Assembly: GCA_031216445.1 (NCBI GenBank)
Contig: CM062202.1
Location: 20,297,501 to 20,361,500, forward strand
Source of the DNA: Lateolabrax maculatus
Taxonomy: Eukaryota > Chordata > Actinopteri > Acropomatiformes > Lateolabracidae
Length of the DNA stretch: 64,000 nt
Reading direction: 5' to 3'
The notes beneath the pieces are model-generated. The model was given only the letters and a program-made list of their open reading frames with translations. It was not told the origin of the DNA and did not search any database. Made by a program: the position numbers and the translations under genes. The first letter of the stretch is position 1. Every line of letters starts with the position of its first letter. This document shows, piece by piece, positions 37,032 to 49,614 of this stretch.

Positions 37032-37922
37032 TCCCGAATGATCTGTTTGAACCCAATCAAACTGCCTAACCAATATGGTCTGTGTCCAGGTTTTCTCTGT
37101 CTTTATATTCACTTCTAATTCTGTGTCGTGTAATGAGCAACTGCCCAACCAGTTAATCAGTTCTCAGTGGAAAAATGAATTATCTCCAGGATGAGCATGA
37201 ATTGCTCCAAACGAACCGCTGGACATATAGTCCAAGGAGTTTATCATTTCTTGTCTTGTGCTTTTGCTCAAATATTCCTCATTGCCTCATGTTTTCCTCC
37301 AGATGCATCAACGTTTTCAGGAGGATGGTGAGATGGTGGGATGTATGCTGCAGTACTATGTCACAACAGGGCTCAAACGATCTTCACCAAACCGCGTCGG
37401 TCAATGTTTGTCTACATAGCCAAGGTGTGAAAGATGTCATATGGGTTCATGTCAAGACAGTTAGCAATTTCCCGCCTCAGGGAAAAACCTGCAGTTGAAG
37501 TGAAGTGTAGCCGGGTGGTTTCTAAATGTGTTCTTGCGGTATGTGTGATGTGTTGCAACTCCTACATACTTTCATTCCTCCTATGTTTCCGTCTTCCTTG
37601 CATTCATCAGGATTGTACATGAGGTACATGTTTTCTATTGTTGTTCTCACTGTGATGTTAAACAGTTCATATTTTTTGCTTCTTCTATACATCTACATGC
37701 ACTCACCCACCATGAGTGTATATTAATTGTGTTGTATATGTTCTTGCTTGCTAATTTGTTTCCTTTAGTTCCAATAGAAATGTATTATTTCCTGGCTGAA
37801 AAAGTGTTGTCCTAGTTATTTACTCCATGTCAGTAATGGCAGTAATGTATTCAGTGAGATATCAGATGTTCAGAAGTTGCAAATAATTCAAGCTATTTCA
37901 CTAACAATAAAATGATTCATTC
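37032..37922. other. Spacer between the SLC6 start and the VWA7-like 3' end
   Basis: Both flanking genes read leftwards. The DNA next to 37031 probably contains the SLC6 5'UTR and promoter. No CpG island or TATA box is obvious. No gene is seen. Confidence 0.4.
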
Positions 37923-37928
37923 TTTATT
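37923..37928 (-). terminator. Poly(A) signal (AATAAA, minus strand) of the VWA7-like gene
   Basis: TTTATT on the plus strand, 254 bp beyond the TAG stop of the VWA7-like gene. Confidence 0.55.
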
Positions 37929-38181
37929 CAGTGCATCTTCATTAAGAATAGTAGTAGCACATAATCATAGCGAGAACATAATCAGCAATTAAGAAAGACA
38001 CCTTTCTTTGCATTAAGTGCACTTATTTCACACTACATTTGTTTATCCGTTTTATCTGTGTCTGTCCTCCAAAAAATAACTTTTTGTGTCTTTTTTGTGT
38101 AGCTCTTTGTGTGGGCTGCTGGAATCCGGTGATCAACACGAGGATTTGTTTGACCTGCAAAACATTTGTAATAAAATCGAC

Positions 38182-41100
38182 CTAAAGCAGAAATGACCAC
38201 AGTAGACCCCACAACAAGAAAAAGACACCTGTGAATGTAATCCGTCCAGCTCCACCGGCTGCTGTATTTCTGTCTCTTGGATGCCTCTGCTGGACAGACA
38301 TTAAATGGCAGCGCTTCATGTTTCCAGCTGTGTCCCACACCAGCAGCTCTGCCTGAGCAGAGCAGCAGCTGGACGTGTACCTCACCCATAGCGGCTGAGA
38401 TGATCCCAGTACCCATTCAGATACATTCAAAGGGGGGTCTCCTTTCTCTAGTCTGGCCTTGTGGTGTTGGTGGCCTCCACTGGTTGGCTTGTCCCTGTGT
38501 GCCTGTTGCTGGTCGGGGCCAGGACGGGCCTCTCCCAGGCTGTCCTCTGTGGGTGGGGGGCTGTGAAATAAAGTCAGAATGCCTTCACCCTTCTGTAGCT
38601 GGAGGGCAGCGAGGCCGGAGCGCCCCCTGTCTGACACGACCAGAGATACACTCCAGTTAGACTCATTGCAAATGGAAGGACAGGTAGACTGTACTCTGGA
38701 CTGTGCAGCAGGGGAGCAGGATGGCGGGGACATGTCAGGATCCTACAAGAGAAAGAAGAAGTAATTTAAGTGCCATATACAAAAATGTACCAATTTAAGA
38801 TGAATTAATGACCTGTACGTACAAAAAAAAAAAAAACAGGAGACATCTAAATACAACAATAAAAGTAGACCTAAACAGAGAATATCCTGTTAGATTTCAG
38901 TTAATTCTCACCGGGGGAACCACAGTCAAATAGGCCACTGCGTAATTTGACTCTGGAGACTCAAGCGCATGCACAGTGAGTGTAAGGGTGACAGTCGCTC
39001 CTGCCTGAGCTGTGGCAGGAGTGTGGAGGTCCACCTGACCGCGAAAAGAACCTTGCTCTGCAACATGGAACCTGAAAGACAGAAACTCAAACTTAAATAC
39101 AAAGTATGAAATGCTCTTTTCTAACATTACATTCATGTGACTGCACAAGATTGCATAGTGAGGACATTTAAGAAATGAAATGGCAAGATAAGAGACTTGT
39201 TGTTCACTCAGAGGCTTTTTTGTCTCTACCTGTGAGGTCCTCTCTTAAGAAGATATCCACTGTCGTCAACAGCAGTTAGACTGAAGAGTCGGGCCGGGCC
39301 ACGGTTTAAGATTTCAAAGTCCACCATTGTGCTGTGGCCAGGCACCAGGCGCGGAACAGTCAACACCTGAAGATAGAGATAGACATAGACACACAAACTA
39401 TGAAATATCAAGCTCGATGGATTTGAGGGTACATCAATAGGAAATATCCATTAGAAAATCCATGACAATAAGGATTACCTGTATCTGAACTTGAGTGGGC
39501 TGAACCATCTCTGCAGAAACCCTCTCCAGGCTGTTTCCTCTGCTGTCTTGGCCTGTTAGTCGAATGCAGAAGGGAACTCTGGGAACAGAGTCCATCCACC
39601 CCACCAGCTCCTCCACAGAGTGGGAGGATGAAGAGGAGGAGGAGGGAGAATTCAGCTTCACCTGCTGGAGGCTCTCTCCCTCGGCTCCCAGCAGGGTCAC
39701 GTGACTGAAAGACGCCTCGTCATCTGTAGCCAGGCCTGTCACAGCCAGCACCAGAAAGGCAGGGACACCTGGGAAATTAAGTGAGGAATGAGGCCGTTTT
39801 GCTAAATGGCAGGCTCATTCATCACTAATCACATGAGAAAAAAATCACAGTCCCTTACCTGCTACTGGACTACCTTCCACTCTGGCCAGACCTGGGTGTG
39901 TCTCATTAGTTACAGTGGCAAAGTAATACAGGAAATCGACACTGCTGTCACCTGTGGGTGCGGATCAAAAGACAAATCTTGGTCTCTTTTCTCAGTACAA
40001 GTGCAGTTACATAACAACTGTTTTAGTGACCTGTTAGTGGATTTGCTTAATGTTTAACATGTTTAACACTTTTTTTATGTTTTACCTATTACATTGAATG
40101 TGAGGTGTCCGTCACTCTTGGCTTGGAGCTTCCACTGGCCTGGCTGTATCGGAGAGAGAAGGCTGATGCGGTACAGACCCTCAAAGCGCTCCAACTCTGC
40201 CAGAGGGCCTTGCTCGCTCAACAGAGACTGGCTTTGGTCTAACAAGTAGAGGAAGAGGAACAACCGGGTTTATTTTATTATTCAAATGCAAAGAAGATAA
40301 ATAGTAATGGTAGACTGTACGAGTAATTACAAAGAGCAGTTCACAGACCTTAGTTCCCAGAAAAAAGGAATGTTGCCTGGATATAGCTATACATGCATAG
40401 CTTATAACTTTGTGCTGCAGTTACCTGATGGACTGGTAAGGATACACTCTGTCAGGATTCCAGTGACATGAAGTGTGACGTTTTTTAGTGAGCTGTCAAC
40501 TCTGAAGGAATGGGAAGACATAAATTCTCGGTCACTTTCTACATGGAGGAGGGTCACCTGGGAAAGAAGCAAAATAAAGTGCATATTTAGAAAAAAACTG
40601 GATCACATGACAATTTATATGACAAACATACAGATAATGCCAAACCCTGCAGCTACCCTCAGCTGTACGGAGCATTTTAGTGTTTTTCAGCGCATTGTTT
40701 TGGTGGAGTTTTGACATAAATTCATCAGGTGGACAGAAACATGACATGATAATGTTGCTGGATGTGTAAATAGGCAACTGTTTATTGTGTTAACTAGTTT
40801 ATAAGGTGATAATATGTCAACTGACAGCTTGTTCCCACTGCTTCCAAGTGTTAACTACAGTTAATACAGGTTTAAAGCTGTTTGTTTATCACATAGTGAG
40901 CATATATTGGCAGCTATTTCCTAAGATTGGTGGAGGTTATCAATAGCAGTGTGAAACAGGCACCGATTAGTAATGTAAATTGATATTAAAATGGTGACTC
41001 CATGAAAGGATCTTGCTGCCGTACCTTGTCAGCTGCTGTGTTATCCTCCACTATGGTAGAGACTCTTTGGATGTCAGAGTTGGTGGTGAATATTGTCAGT

Positions 41101-44100
41101 CCTCCAGACACGGAGGACAGGGAAGAGTAGAGAGAGAAACGATGAGGGGACAAAGGTTCCCTCTTCCTCCTCCTCGTCTTCCTCCTCCTCATCCTCTCCC
41201 CTCTGCTGTCTGTTGTGTAGTTGGGGTCTTCAGTTAGGAGAAACGTCACCTGTGGGAAAATCAGCCCACATTATATGGAATCAGTGGATGAGCTAAAAGG
41301 AACAACTTGTTTGATTGCAGTTCTCTTGCAATATAATGAGTATCAAACATATGCAAACATTGATAATTTCTAATTTGTAACTCAATTTCATTCGTGAATT
41401 GTTTGAATTGTTAATGTCATCAAAACTTTTTTTGTCTGGGATGTCAGTCCAGTAAAATCATGACTCAGTGTCTTCAGAGTATCTCCAAATTGGCTCTAGA
41501 TGACATGATAACCACAGTCTTTGTCTGCTGATCGTCTTAAAAAGAGATGCAGGTTCATAATTACAAATATAATACGGCTTTCATTCATTTATCAATAAAA
41601 CCTACCTTGCTCTGTTTCTCAAGTGCGAGGGCCTTCACTGCATCAAACAAGTGGGCATCTTTAGGGGAAGCATCAGTGAATACAAAGATCTCTGACAGAG
41701 GTGGACTGTGAGTGAGTGCCAGCTGAAAACACACAGATGTTATTGTCAAAACTTCACATTGTATTCACACACTCATACACACGCCTGATCACTTTCCCTT
41801 GAGTGTTACAAAGGAAACAGCATCTGAATGTACCTGAATGGCAGAGAGGCACATCTCTGGTTCGTCTCCTCCTCCCAGTGCCATCAGGTTCTCCATGTGC
41901 TGCATAAACTGGTTTGGGTCATCGGTCTCATACACTGGTCCGACCTCTGCAAAGTTCAGTAGATAGATGTTGGATGGTAAGCAAAAGCTAAAGGCTGAAA
42001 TAACAGCAGATCTATCAGAGTGTTAACCTTCACATTTAACTTTTGACAGCTTTGAATCTTAATTTAATTGCTAAGACAAAATTCAGACAGCTTCACACCC
42101 TTTAAAGGAATATTTTGGGTGATACAGATCCAGTCTTTATGCTAAGCTAAGCTAAGTGGCTATTGACTATGCTAACTTACTTACTGTACCAAAACTGAGG
42201 AGTAAACTATTTTCTCATCTTTTTTTATTCCACACATTCTTCTTCTTTGTTAAAAGCTGGAGCCTACATTACCCACAATGCAACTCCACTACAGACAGTT
42301 CAGTTGGAGATCAGGTGCATAAAGCTAGTAGTCAGAGAGGTCTGGTAAGCTCCAAGTGCCACATCTCAAATTAATTTTCTAAATGATCATTACATGATAG
42401 CAAGTCAATAAAAGGGTGTTTTACAAAATTGATTTAAAGACAACGTAGATTGTTTTTCCAGCTCTTACAGCAGATCCTTCCAGCTCTCTACAGGACTGTT
42501 TTCATTTCAGACTGTGACTAATATCCGCACCCTCACCTGGGTCATGGAAAGGCACAAGTAGAAAGGTGCCACTCTGCTCAGGAGTTCTGGCTCGCTTCTG
42601 GAGGATGGAGAGGGCCCGGAGGCGAGCAGCAGTGATCTCCTCAAACATGCTGCCTGTGGTGTCCATGACAAACACCAGTGCAGGGACCTGCTTCACACTG
42701 AAGAGCCTGTCCAAGGAAATTAAGACATACTACATACACTCAACAGCTGAAAATATTAAATGAATATATCATGTTGTTTAATTGAGCATATCCCGAGTTA
42801 AAAACAACACATTAACCAATTAAGGAGGGCCTACTGTAGTTTCTCCTCAGGCAAATACAACAACAACTTGTAAAACAGTAGTCAAAACCTACCTAAGAAA
42901 GGTTTTGTGGCCCACAGAGTCTCTGAGGTCTCTCAGTACACTCAGGGTGGCCTCAGTAGCCAAAGTGGCAGCTTCCACGTGGAGGTAATGGTGAGGGGAG
43001 AAGAGAGGTGAGGTGCTGTCCTTGTTGATGCCCCCTTTGGCCCCCATATAGCGACTACTGTCCAGAATACCTCCATGACTACATTTCCCTGAAAAAAAAA
43101 ATAGTATTTTAATAGTATTTCTGAAGCTTTACAGGGGTGAGTATGAAAAATAAAAAGCCGTTAAAACATTCTATATAGAAAATGTTTTTCTTTTCTTTTT
43201 CGGCAGTTTCAATGAAGTACCCTGAGGTTTTGGAGGGAAAGTGCTGAAGTAGCCAGTGGTGAGCAGCTTGGTTACTTGCTGTGTATTTGTCATTCTTGGC
43301 AGTAAGTTGTCTCGGCAGGTGGTACTGAAGCACTCCATACAGGTAGGAGAGTTTTCTGTGGACAGAAGAGAAGAGGGGTTAGTGTATTGCTGTTACTGAG
43401 GCCCAAATCGTTACTGCAGTAGTAAAAAAAACACACACATAAATACTTTGTCTTTGTTTGGCCTTTTCTTCCATATCAAGTTCACTATGTGAGGTTTTGG
43501 TACAGTATGCAACAGATATATCTCACTACAAGTGAATTATTAGTCATAGAGGGACTGCCTACATTTTCAGAGAGAATGTGTTTTAGAAGGTCAAGTACTA
43601 TGGTACTGTAAGGTAATGGTATTTTCAGTTTTACCATAGTACATAAATAATACACCAAGGCAGTGGAATACACGCCAGTACTGGCCACACTGTAAAAAAA
43701 GAAGTTTTATTTTTCACTATATATCCAGGGACAATTGATTTGTTTAAAGATATACTGTAAAGCCAATTCACTCAACAGTGAATATTCTTACCATTACAGT
43801 TTAGGCTACAAGTGCTGAACGTTTCAGACCCTGTCATGCCTCACCTATCCATTAGTTGATGTTGCTGGGTGTGGTTGTAGAACCAGCCAGATTGCTGTCT
43901 GTTCCCTTTCTGACACTTGTTACATGCCTTTTGAAATTTGTTTACCTGTTCTGACTATATTTTGTTTAGTCTAAATGTTTCACCAAATTGGAAAAGCCCA
44001 TGTGTCCCCTAGGACTGGGCGATATGGCTGGAATCAAATCTTCATCATGATATTAATCACAAAATACAATAGACAAACATAACATAATCCTGCTAATGTC

Positions 44101-45207
44101 CAAAGCAGTAAGCTGTATTCTCCTGTTTTGCATTATATGAAACCAAACCAACCAATTGATTTAAAACTGGAACTTTGATAACAACTTTCATGTTACTCAT
44201 TTCCTAATTTTGCTGAAAGTTGATATCCAATAATACAGACTCATGTCCCAGCCCTAGGATAACTTTTTGATGTGACAAGGGGGCGTTAGTGTAATCACAG
44301 ATGTGAAGATGTGAATGACCTTCAGCCACGGGGATGGCAGGCTCCTCTGGCTGCAGCAGGTGGAGGTAAATGAAGTGCTGGCCCATCTCAACCCAGTTAC
44401 TGTGGCTGTAGAAGTCCTGGCACAACAGAAGTTTGAAAGACAAAGCATTACTTATTGATATTACACAACTTGAGTGTTGAGTTAGCATCACCACCATTGG
44501 TGGGAATGTAACACTTTTTCTCCAAAGCAAAATCCTCACTAGTGCTCTCTTTTGTTTTGTTGTCTGTTGTATCAAAATTATCTTTTGTTGTCCGTGTCTT
44601 AGTTGCAGTGCCGCTGTGTACCTGCAGGGAGTGAAATAGTTGGCCCAAGCTGTGACGGGCACTTTGGTACTCTTTGGCCCGTGCTGAGAGCAGAGTTTGA
44701 GCCCAGAACTGCCGTAACATCACAATGGCGCTGTCCACCCGCTCTGAATCAAAGTGGTATACCGGATCGGACCTGGTGGAGCTCAGGAAGTCCATGGCCG
44801 CATTGGACTTCACCACCTCTCCCACAGCTCTCCAGTAGCCACGGCCCAGTCTGGTCTGGGAGGGAAACATGCTGATTTATACCATCACTGGAATGAAATG
44901 TACTGTATTTTTTACACTGAATGTGATGTAAATCTCCTGACTGCAGACATCAGCTCACCCGTTCTTCTGATTGGTATCCCTGGTGGTTTTTGGTGCCCCT
45001 CAGAGACTCCAGGGTGACATTGAGAATGGCCTGCTCTGTTATGTACTGGTGCGTGTGCGAGTCCCAGGACAGCGTTAACACTCGAGACCAAAAGTTGGGG
45101 AGAAAGCCCATGCATGGTAGAGCCAAGAAGAGAAGGTAAGCGAGAATAAACCAGTGCGTCTGCCTCCCAATCCCTTTCCAATTTCTTCCCCTGCCCTGTG
45201 ACATCAT
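38182..45207 (-). CDS. vwa7: von Willebrand factor A domain-containing protein 7-like
   Basis: A secreted or surface protein of unknown function. The exons in transcript order are 44959-45207, 44622-44855, 44320-44416, 43221-43355, 42893-43088, 42537-42706, 41834-41946, 41606-41722, 41025-41249, 40425-40557, 40086-40238, 39859-39951, 39479-39768, 39230-39366, 38912-39071 and 38182-38742. They give 1020 codons (human VWA7: about 890). The ATG follows an acceptor (CATCTCCAG|GAC ATG ATG), so a non-coding first exon lies upstream. A signal peptide (WFILAYLLFLALPCMG) is followed by YITEQAILNVTL, DFYSHSNWVEMG and GGINKDSTSPLFSPHHYLH, all VWA7 hallmarks. The VWA domain starts near residue 312 with FVMDTTGSM, a divergent MIDAS as in the human protein, then LGGGDEPEMCLSA and IFVFTDASPKDA. 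The last exon ends in a hydrophobic stretch (TGVFFLLWGLLWSFLL), suggesting a GPI signal or membrane anchor. Which teleost paralogue this is remains open. Confidence 0.88.
42096..42385 (+). repeat. Dispersed fish repeat with GCTAAGCTAAGCTAAG core
   Basis: CTTTAAAGGAATATTTTGGG at the left and CAGTCTTTATGCTAAGCTAAGC inside are typical of an abundant, unnamed fish element. It is located in the VWA7-like intron 41947-42536. Confidence 0.5.
44009..44257. mobile_element. Short hAT-like MITE, about 250 bp
   Basis: The left end CTAGGACTGGGCGATATGG and the right end GTCCCAGCCCTAG are imperfect inverted repeats. The GGGCGATATGG start is common to non-autonomous fish elements. It sits in the VWA7-like intron 43356-44319. 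No clear target duplication could be fixed by eye. Confidence 0.5.
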
Positions 45208-46090
45208 GTCCTGGAGATGAGGTGAGTAGGTCACATCCTATCTGCATAAAATAGAAAAGAATATATGGTTTTTGTCAGTTGCTATACAAAATACACTGTT
45301 GTATCCAATTTGATGGCATTAAATAGGTACGGAAGATGGCATTGGCCAACTTTTAAATTTGAAGGTATCCATTTCCATATTTTCTTCTGAAATGTACTTG
45401 AAATATAGGATGGTACCTTATATGTACTTAGTACAATATTGACATATTGTCACCTTGTAAAGTTGATATGGCGACAACAATTTACCATTTACAGATAGAG
45501 CAGACATGTCGCAACATTGGTATTCATTTGAAATTGTGTTTCTGGACACCCGACCTTTGAAATATAGCTTTTAAATGCTCCATAATGTTGTCTGTCAACT
45601 GTTTCTACTGGTGCTGGGCAGGTAGCATACAGTCAGTTGATTTATTTATATAGCTGCCAGCTGCTGTTGAGCGCTAAAAGTGAACAGAACCACTAAAGTT
45701 GTGAACGCAGAACCAAAGCAATGAGGGTAACTGCAGAGTCACCTGTCACATTACACATAGTCATCTGATTTATTGTAGATTTAAAAACATTGATTAGGGC
45801 AGCTTTAATAAATCTAATTTCACCTTGAAAGCATTATTTGAAAGCTTTTTGTTTTTTATTTCTGAAGCTGTAATCGTTGCCTGTTAGATAGGCATGTAGA
45901 AAGTGTTGTTGGTTCAAACATTAAAACACATTTAAAACACCTTACCAAATGAGTTATTTAATGATTCATGATTCTGTCAAGTAAAAAACATTTTCCATGG
46001 ATATGCATTGACCCAACCCCTATTGTTCGTTGCTAATTTGATCAGTTTGTGCCAGACATCCATGAGTCCTTTTCTGTAACTTCCCACTCC
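45208..46090. other. Upstream flank of the VWA7-like gene
   Basis: Should contain the intron and non-coding first exon of the VWA7-like gene, but I cannot place the exon. AT-rich DNA, no coding signal. Confidence 0.35.

Positions 46091-46094
<4 letters not shown>

Positions 46095-46171
<77 letters not shown>
46095..46171 (+). repeat. Compound C31-(AC)23 tract
   Basis: An uninterrupted run of 31 C (46095-46125) passes directly into (AC)n up to 46171. On the minus strand this is (GT)nG31. Confidence 0.97.
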
Positions 46172-46173
<2 letters not shown>

Positions 46174-46179
46174 TACCAG

Positions 46180-47940
46180 CCTAGTCCGTACAGAGGCTCC
46201 TATTGTTCTCTGTCATCTTTATTCAGAAGATACAATACTTTGGTTTTGTTCTCATAGTCTGTGCTTTCACAAGGGGGAGACTAGAAACAAAGCATGAGGC
46301 CTATAAACAACAGCTCGCTCCACCCTGACAGCCTCCATTCAGCAAATCAGTTGTAATTGATTGGCTTGGTCTCTTAAATTTAGATCACAAAGACTCTGCC
46401 TTTCACTCATTCTGCAGGACTGATGTAATATCTGATACTCAAAAAATGATTTTTAATAACATTATGATGTTTTTAAATTTTTTACGCGTATCACTTGTGT
46501 ACTGTGATTCACGTTAAGTAACTGCTTATCATCTTTTGCTTAGTTTGCCCATCAACAAACTAAGACGTGTAGTACAGTATATTAGCTAGAGCTTCCTCCT
46601 TCATCACAGTGCAATAATGTCAACTACGAAGATGCAAACTATTATTTATGCCTCAAGTGCACAAATTAGTGCATGCTATATTGTTTTTTTTTTAATTATT
46701 TGTATGTGACCAGGCAATTACAAACATTTGCTTAAAGCTGTACTGTAATTTTTACACAAAATAAAAATGTTCTCACCTCAGTTCATCCTGGTAGACTTTC
46801 TCCTTTTAGATTTTGTTCAGACACGACAGTGTTTAGCAGAGATGTCACAGCCCCGTGAGTGCTGGGAACACCAAACATGTACGCTCATATGACAACGTAG
46901 ACTTTCACCACAACCTGTCAGCAGAGGAAACTGTGCCCAGTATCAAAACATTCTTTTCTGTGTAACAAACGTATTGAGTCTTCACATTTGTCTGTCCTTG
47001 GGCTCCTGTCTCTGGCCAGCTCCTCGGTAAGAAAAGTAACAACCAAGAAGCATTTGACTCGGACTAGAGTCCGGTTGACACTGCGTGGTCTGGGGTCCAT
47101 TTCTTAGCGAGGGGGGCACACCATGAGGCAGAAGACATCTCGTCATAGCTCCCCTACAGCCTTGTGCCCCTCCTTACCCCCCATTATTGCACGGTGCATT
47201 GATTCACCACAATAGGGCCGCATATATTACCAGCCAGGGTGTTCAACTTAGGCCTTCCCCAACCCCCCTGCCCTCTATCCATCACTCTCTTTTTTCCCTC
47301 ACAAAACCAAAAAACACTGCTTTTCACAACGACAAATACTACAACTGCTTCCTCTCTCCCTAGTTACCCACATTTCTAATGGCATTACAGATTAGGGCAT
47401 CAGTTGCTAGCCAACGATAGGGACAGTGTTAAACTTCAGTTTGGTGGACTGAATGTTGTAAAAAGGGGATGAAGTGAATGATTTGGGTATTTTTCTGCTT
47501 CGGTCTGTTGTTCTGGTATGTTTCTCAGCTATCTTTTAAGAAATAAACTGTTGTCCAGACCAAAGTGAAAGAAAAACAAACAAAGAGACGAGAAGAAAGT
47601 TTAGCTGCAGAATGTGTTGTGACTATGGTATGTTTCAGTGCAACACCTTGGCAAACCACAAACAAGTCTGTCTGGTTTTTGTATAGATCTGATAAGTGAT
47701 ACAGAAATTGACAGTCCGTGGGAGTCTGGACCGCACACCACAGAATCCGAAAAGGATGGGTAAAACATTTACAGTGTGCAACACTACATGATACTCTCTA
47801 CCTTAATGTCTTGCAGGGGAGCTGTTCTGCTAAATATCTCAATTTACTGGCAGCCAGCTGCAGGTGAGGTTAGTGCATGTTTCCTGTTTACCCGTGGTAA
47901 GGAAACACCGTCTGTTTCTGTGGGTATACTTTCTCACACT
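46180..47940. other. Gene-free divergent spacer, left part
   Basis: AT-rich DNA. A 60-codon minus-strand frame at 46918-47100 has no motif or splice context. I see no gene. Confidence 0.4.
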
Positions 47941-47948
47941 CTCAAACC

Positions 47949-48730
47949 TATGGAAGCCCATTTGCGCCACTGTAATGAAAAAAATAAAGCTCCTGTAAAT
48001 CATAATTATGAGATAGTATCTCATAATAATGACTTAGCATCTCATAATTATAACTTAGAAGGAAGGAAGCCAGCCTCTCCTCTGCCTTCTCCAAGCCATG
48101 TTGGGGAGACAGTGAAGCAGGTGAAGTAAAGATAAGGTTTGAGTCACCACGGTGTGGTCGTGGTCCTGGTCTGTGCTCAGCTGCAGGGACAGATGTGTCT
48201 GAGGGCTTCAGGGTCCTCCAGCCCGTCTGTGCTGTTTGTTTGGTGGACTTGTTCCTGCGTGTGGGGCCGACAGTAAAGAGTGGCTGTGTGAACGTTTCCT
48301 GTCTGGCTGTGTTTGTGAGGAGGAGAGACGGCGACATGTGCTTCACCTCCGCAGCTAACAGAGTCATTTATCCAGACGGCTGTTTGTAGCTCAGCTGTGA
48401 CATTAACCAGCGCACTGAGGCTGAGGAAAACATGTCGAGAGACTGCGGTCAAAGAGGGGGAAATATCACGTTTCTACATGTTTGTGCTCGTTGAACAGCT
48501 GTTTTTTATAAATTACTCTTATATATATACATATTTTTTAGAAGTTACAGTGACGAGCGAAGTTGTTGTCAACTCAAACCTTATCTTTACTTCACCTTCT
48601 TCTCCATCATGACTTGGAGAAGACAGAGGAGAGGCTGGCTTCATAGGTCATCATTATGAGACACTAACTCTATTATGACTTACAGGATCTTTATTTTTTT
48701 TCATCGCAGTGGCACCAATGGGCTTCCATA
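47949..48730. mobile_element. Foldback (long inverted repeat) element, about 780 bp
   Basis: The left arm 47949-48144 begins TATGGAAGCCCATTTGCGCC. The right arm 48572-48730 ends in the reverse complement, GGCACCAATGGGCTTCCATA. The arms match along most of their length, including GCCAGCCTCTCCTCTG and GAAGTAAAGATAAGGTTTGAGT. A 427-bp unique spacer separates them. The left arm also holds nested palindromes built on TTATGAGAT/ATCTCATAA. CAAAC occurs at 47943-47947 and again at 48731-48735, a possible 5-bp target duplication with one extra base on the left. No transposase gene is present, so this is a non-autonomous foldback or MITE-like insertion. The superfamily is not assigned. Confidence 0.75.
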
Positions 48731-49380
48731 CAAACTTTATCAGACAGTGGAAATGTCACAGATGGAAAAAATGGCATTGATGCTGAAGCGGCAAACTTGT
48801 AAAAGTCAAAACTTTAATAAAAAAATTGGGAGCTTGCCAATTTCAGCATGCTGAGAATCTTTTTTTTGTACCTTGTTTTTTGTCCTGCAACCAGCTGGGG
48901 ATCTCCACATTGCTTTGTTCAAAAATGCCGTTATTGATAGTAGGCTGGTGTGGATACTATGGGAGCCAACATAAACAAGTTGAAGAACTTTTTGCAATAA
49001 CACACTTGTAGCAAATGTCCAAACCATTCACTACTATTATACTTAGATTGTAAACCTAGTGTGACCTGCTTTGGTAACACCGTGTTTTAATATAATCATA
49101 CCAAAAGAAACAAAATTGAAATGTGATTGAAAGGCTCAATCCCCTTCTGAGCCTACACACAACCAAAGCAGGGTTGTTGTGCAGTGAATCAATGGTCATT
49201 AATAGCTGACAATTAATGTACACGTTAAGGTAAACGGTAATGTTTATAAAATCTAGTAATTTGCGATCGTTAAGCCTTGCCTACATATTCATATTAACCC
49301 ACTACTTCTATAAGGTGTGTTAAGCAGGAGAGACGTTTCCCACGACTTGGTTGCGTCATAGCAAACAGCTGATCCGGTGT
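48731..49380. other. Spacer between the foldback element and the vwa5a promoter
   Basis: No gene, RNA or named repeat seen. Confidence 0.4.
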
Positions 49381-49386
49381 GTGCAT

Positions 49387-49417
<31 letters not shown>

Positions 49418-49429
49418 GGGGGGGGGGGG
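49381..49429 (+). repeat. Compound (GT)n-G29 tract
   Basis: A GT run passes into 29 consecutive G (49401-49429). It ends five bases before TATAAA. Confidence 0.97.
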
Positions 49430-49434
49430 TGGCA

Positions 49435-49440
49435 TATAAA
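49435..49440 (+). promoter_or_regulatory. vwa5a: TATA box of the VWA5A-like gene
   Basis: TATAAA in the context GGCATATAAACG. About 25-30 bp downstream begins a short leader exon that ends at CTCTGCAGAG|GTAGGC (donor GT at 49495). The coding exon starts after CTCCACAG near 49595. Confidence 0.6.
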
Positions 49441-49614
49441 CGACCAGAAGCATCCTTCTCCACTTCCTGCACAGGGAACACTGTCTCTGCAGAGGTAGGC
49501 ATCAGTACAAGTTAATCGATATCGTTAATTGACTGTGTATAAAACCAACTGTGTGTAACAGGTGTATTGAACAACAGAAACCACTGTCTCCACAGTGTGA
49601 CTTGCTGAACAGGC

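Noticed and set aside
38033..38416. 127-codon minus-strand frame at the end of the VWA7-like gene
   Set aside because: It is in a different frame from the terminal exon, whose frame continues the Cys-rich domain into the hydrophobic tail.
47776..48452. Open frames across the foldback element on both strands
   Set aside because: They follow the inverted arms and core with no motif or conservation signal visible.
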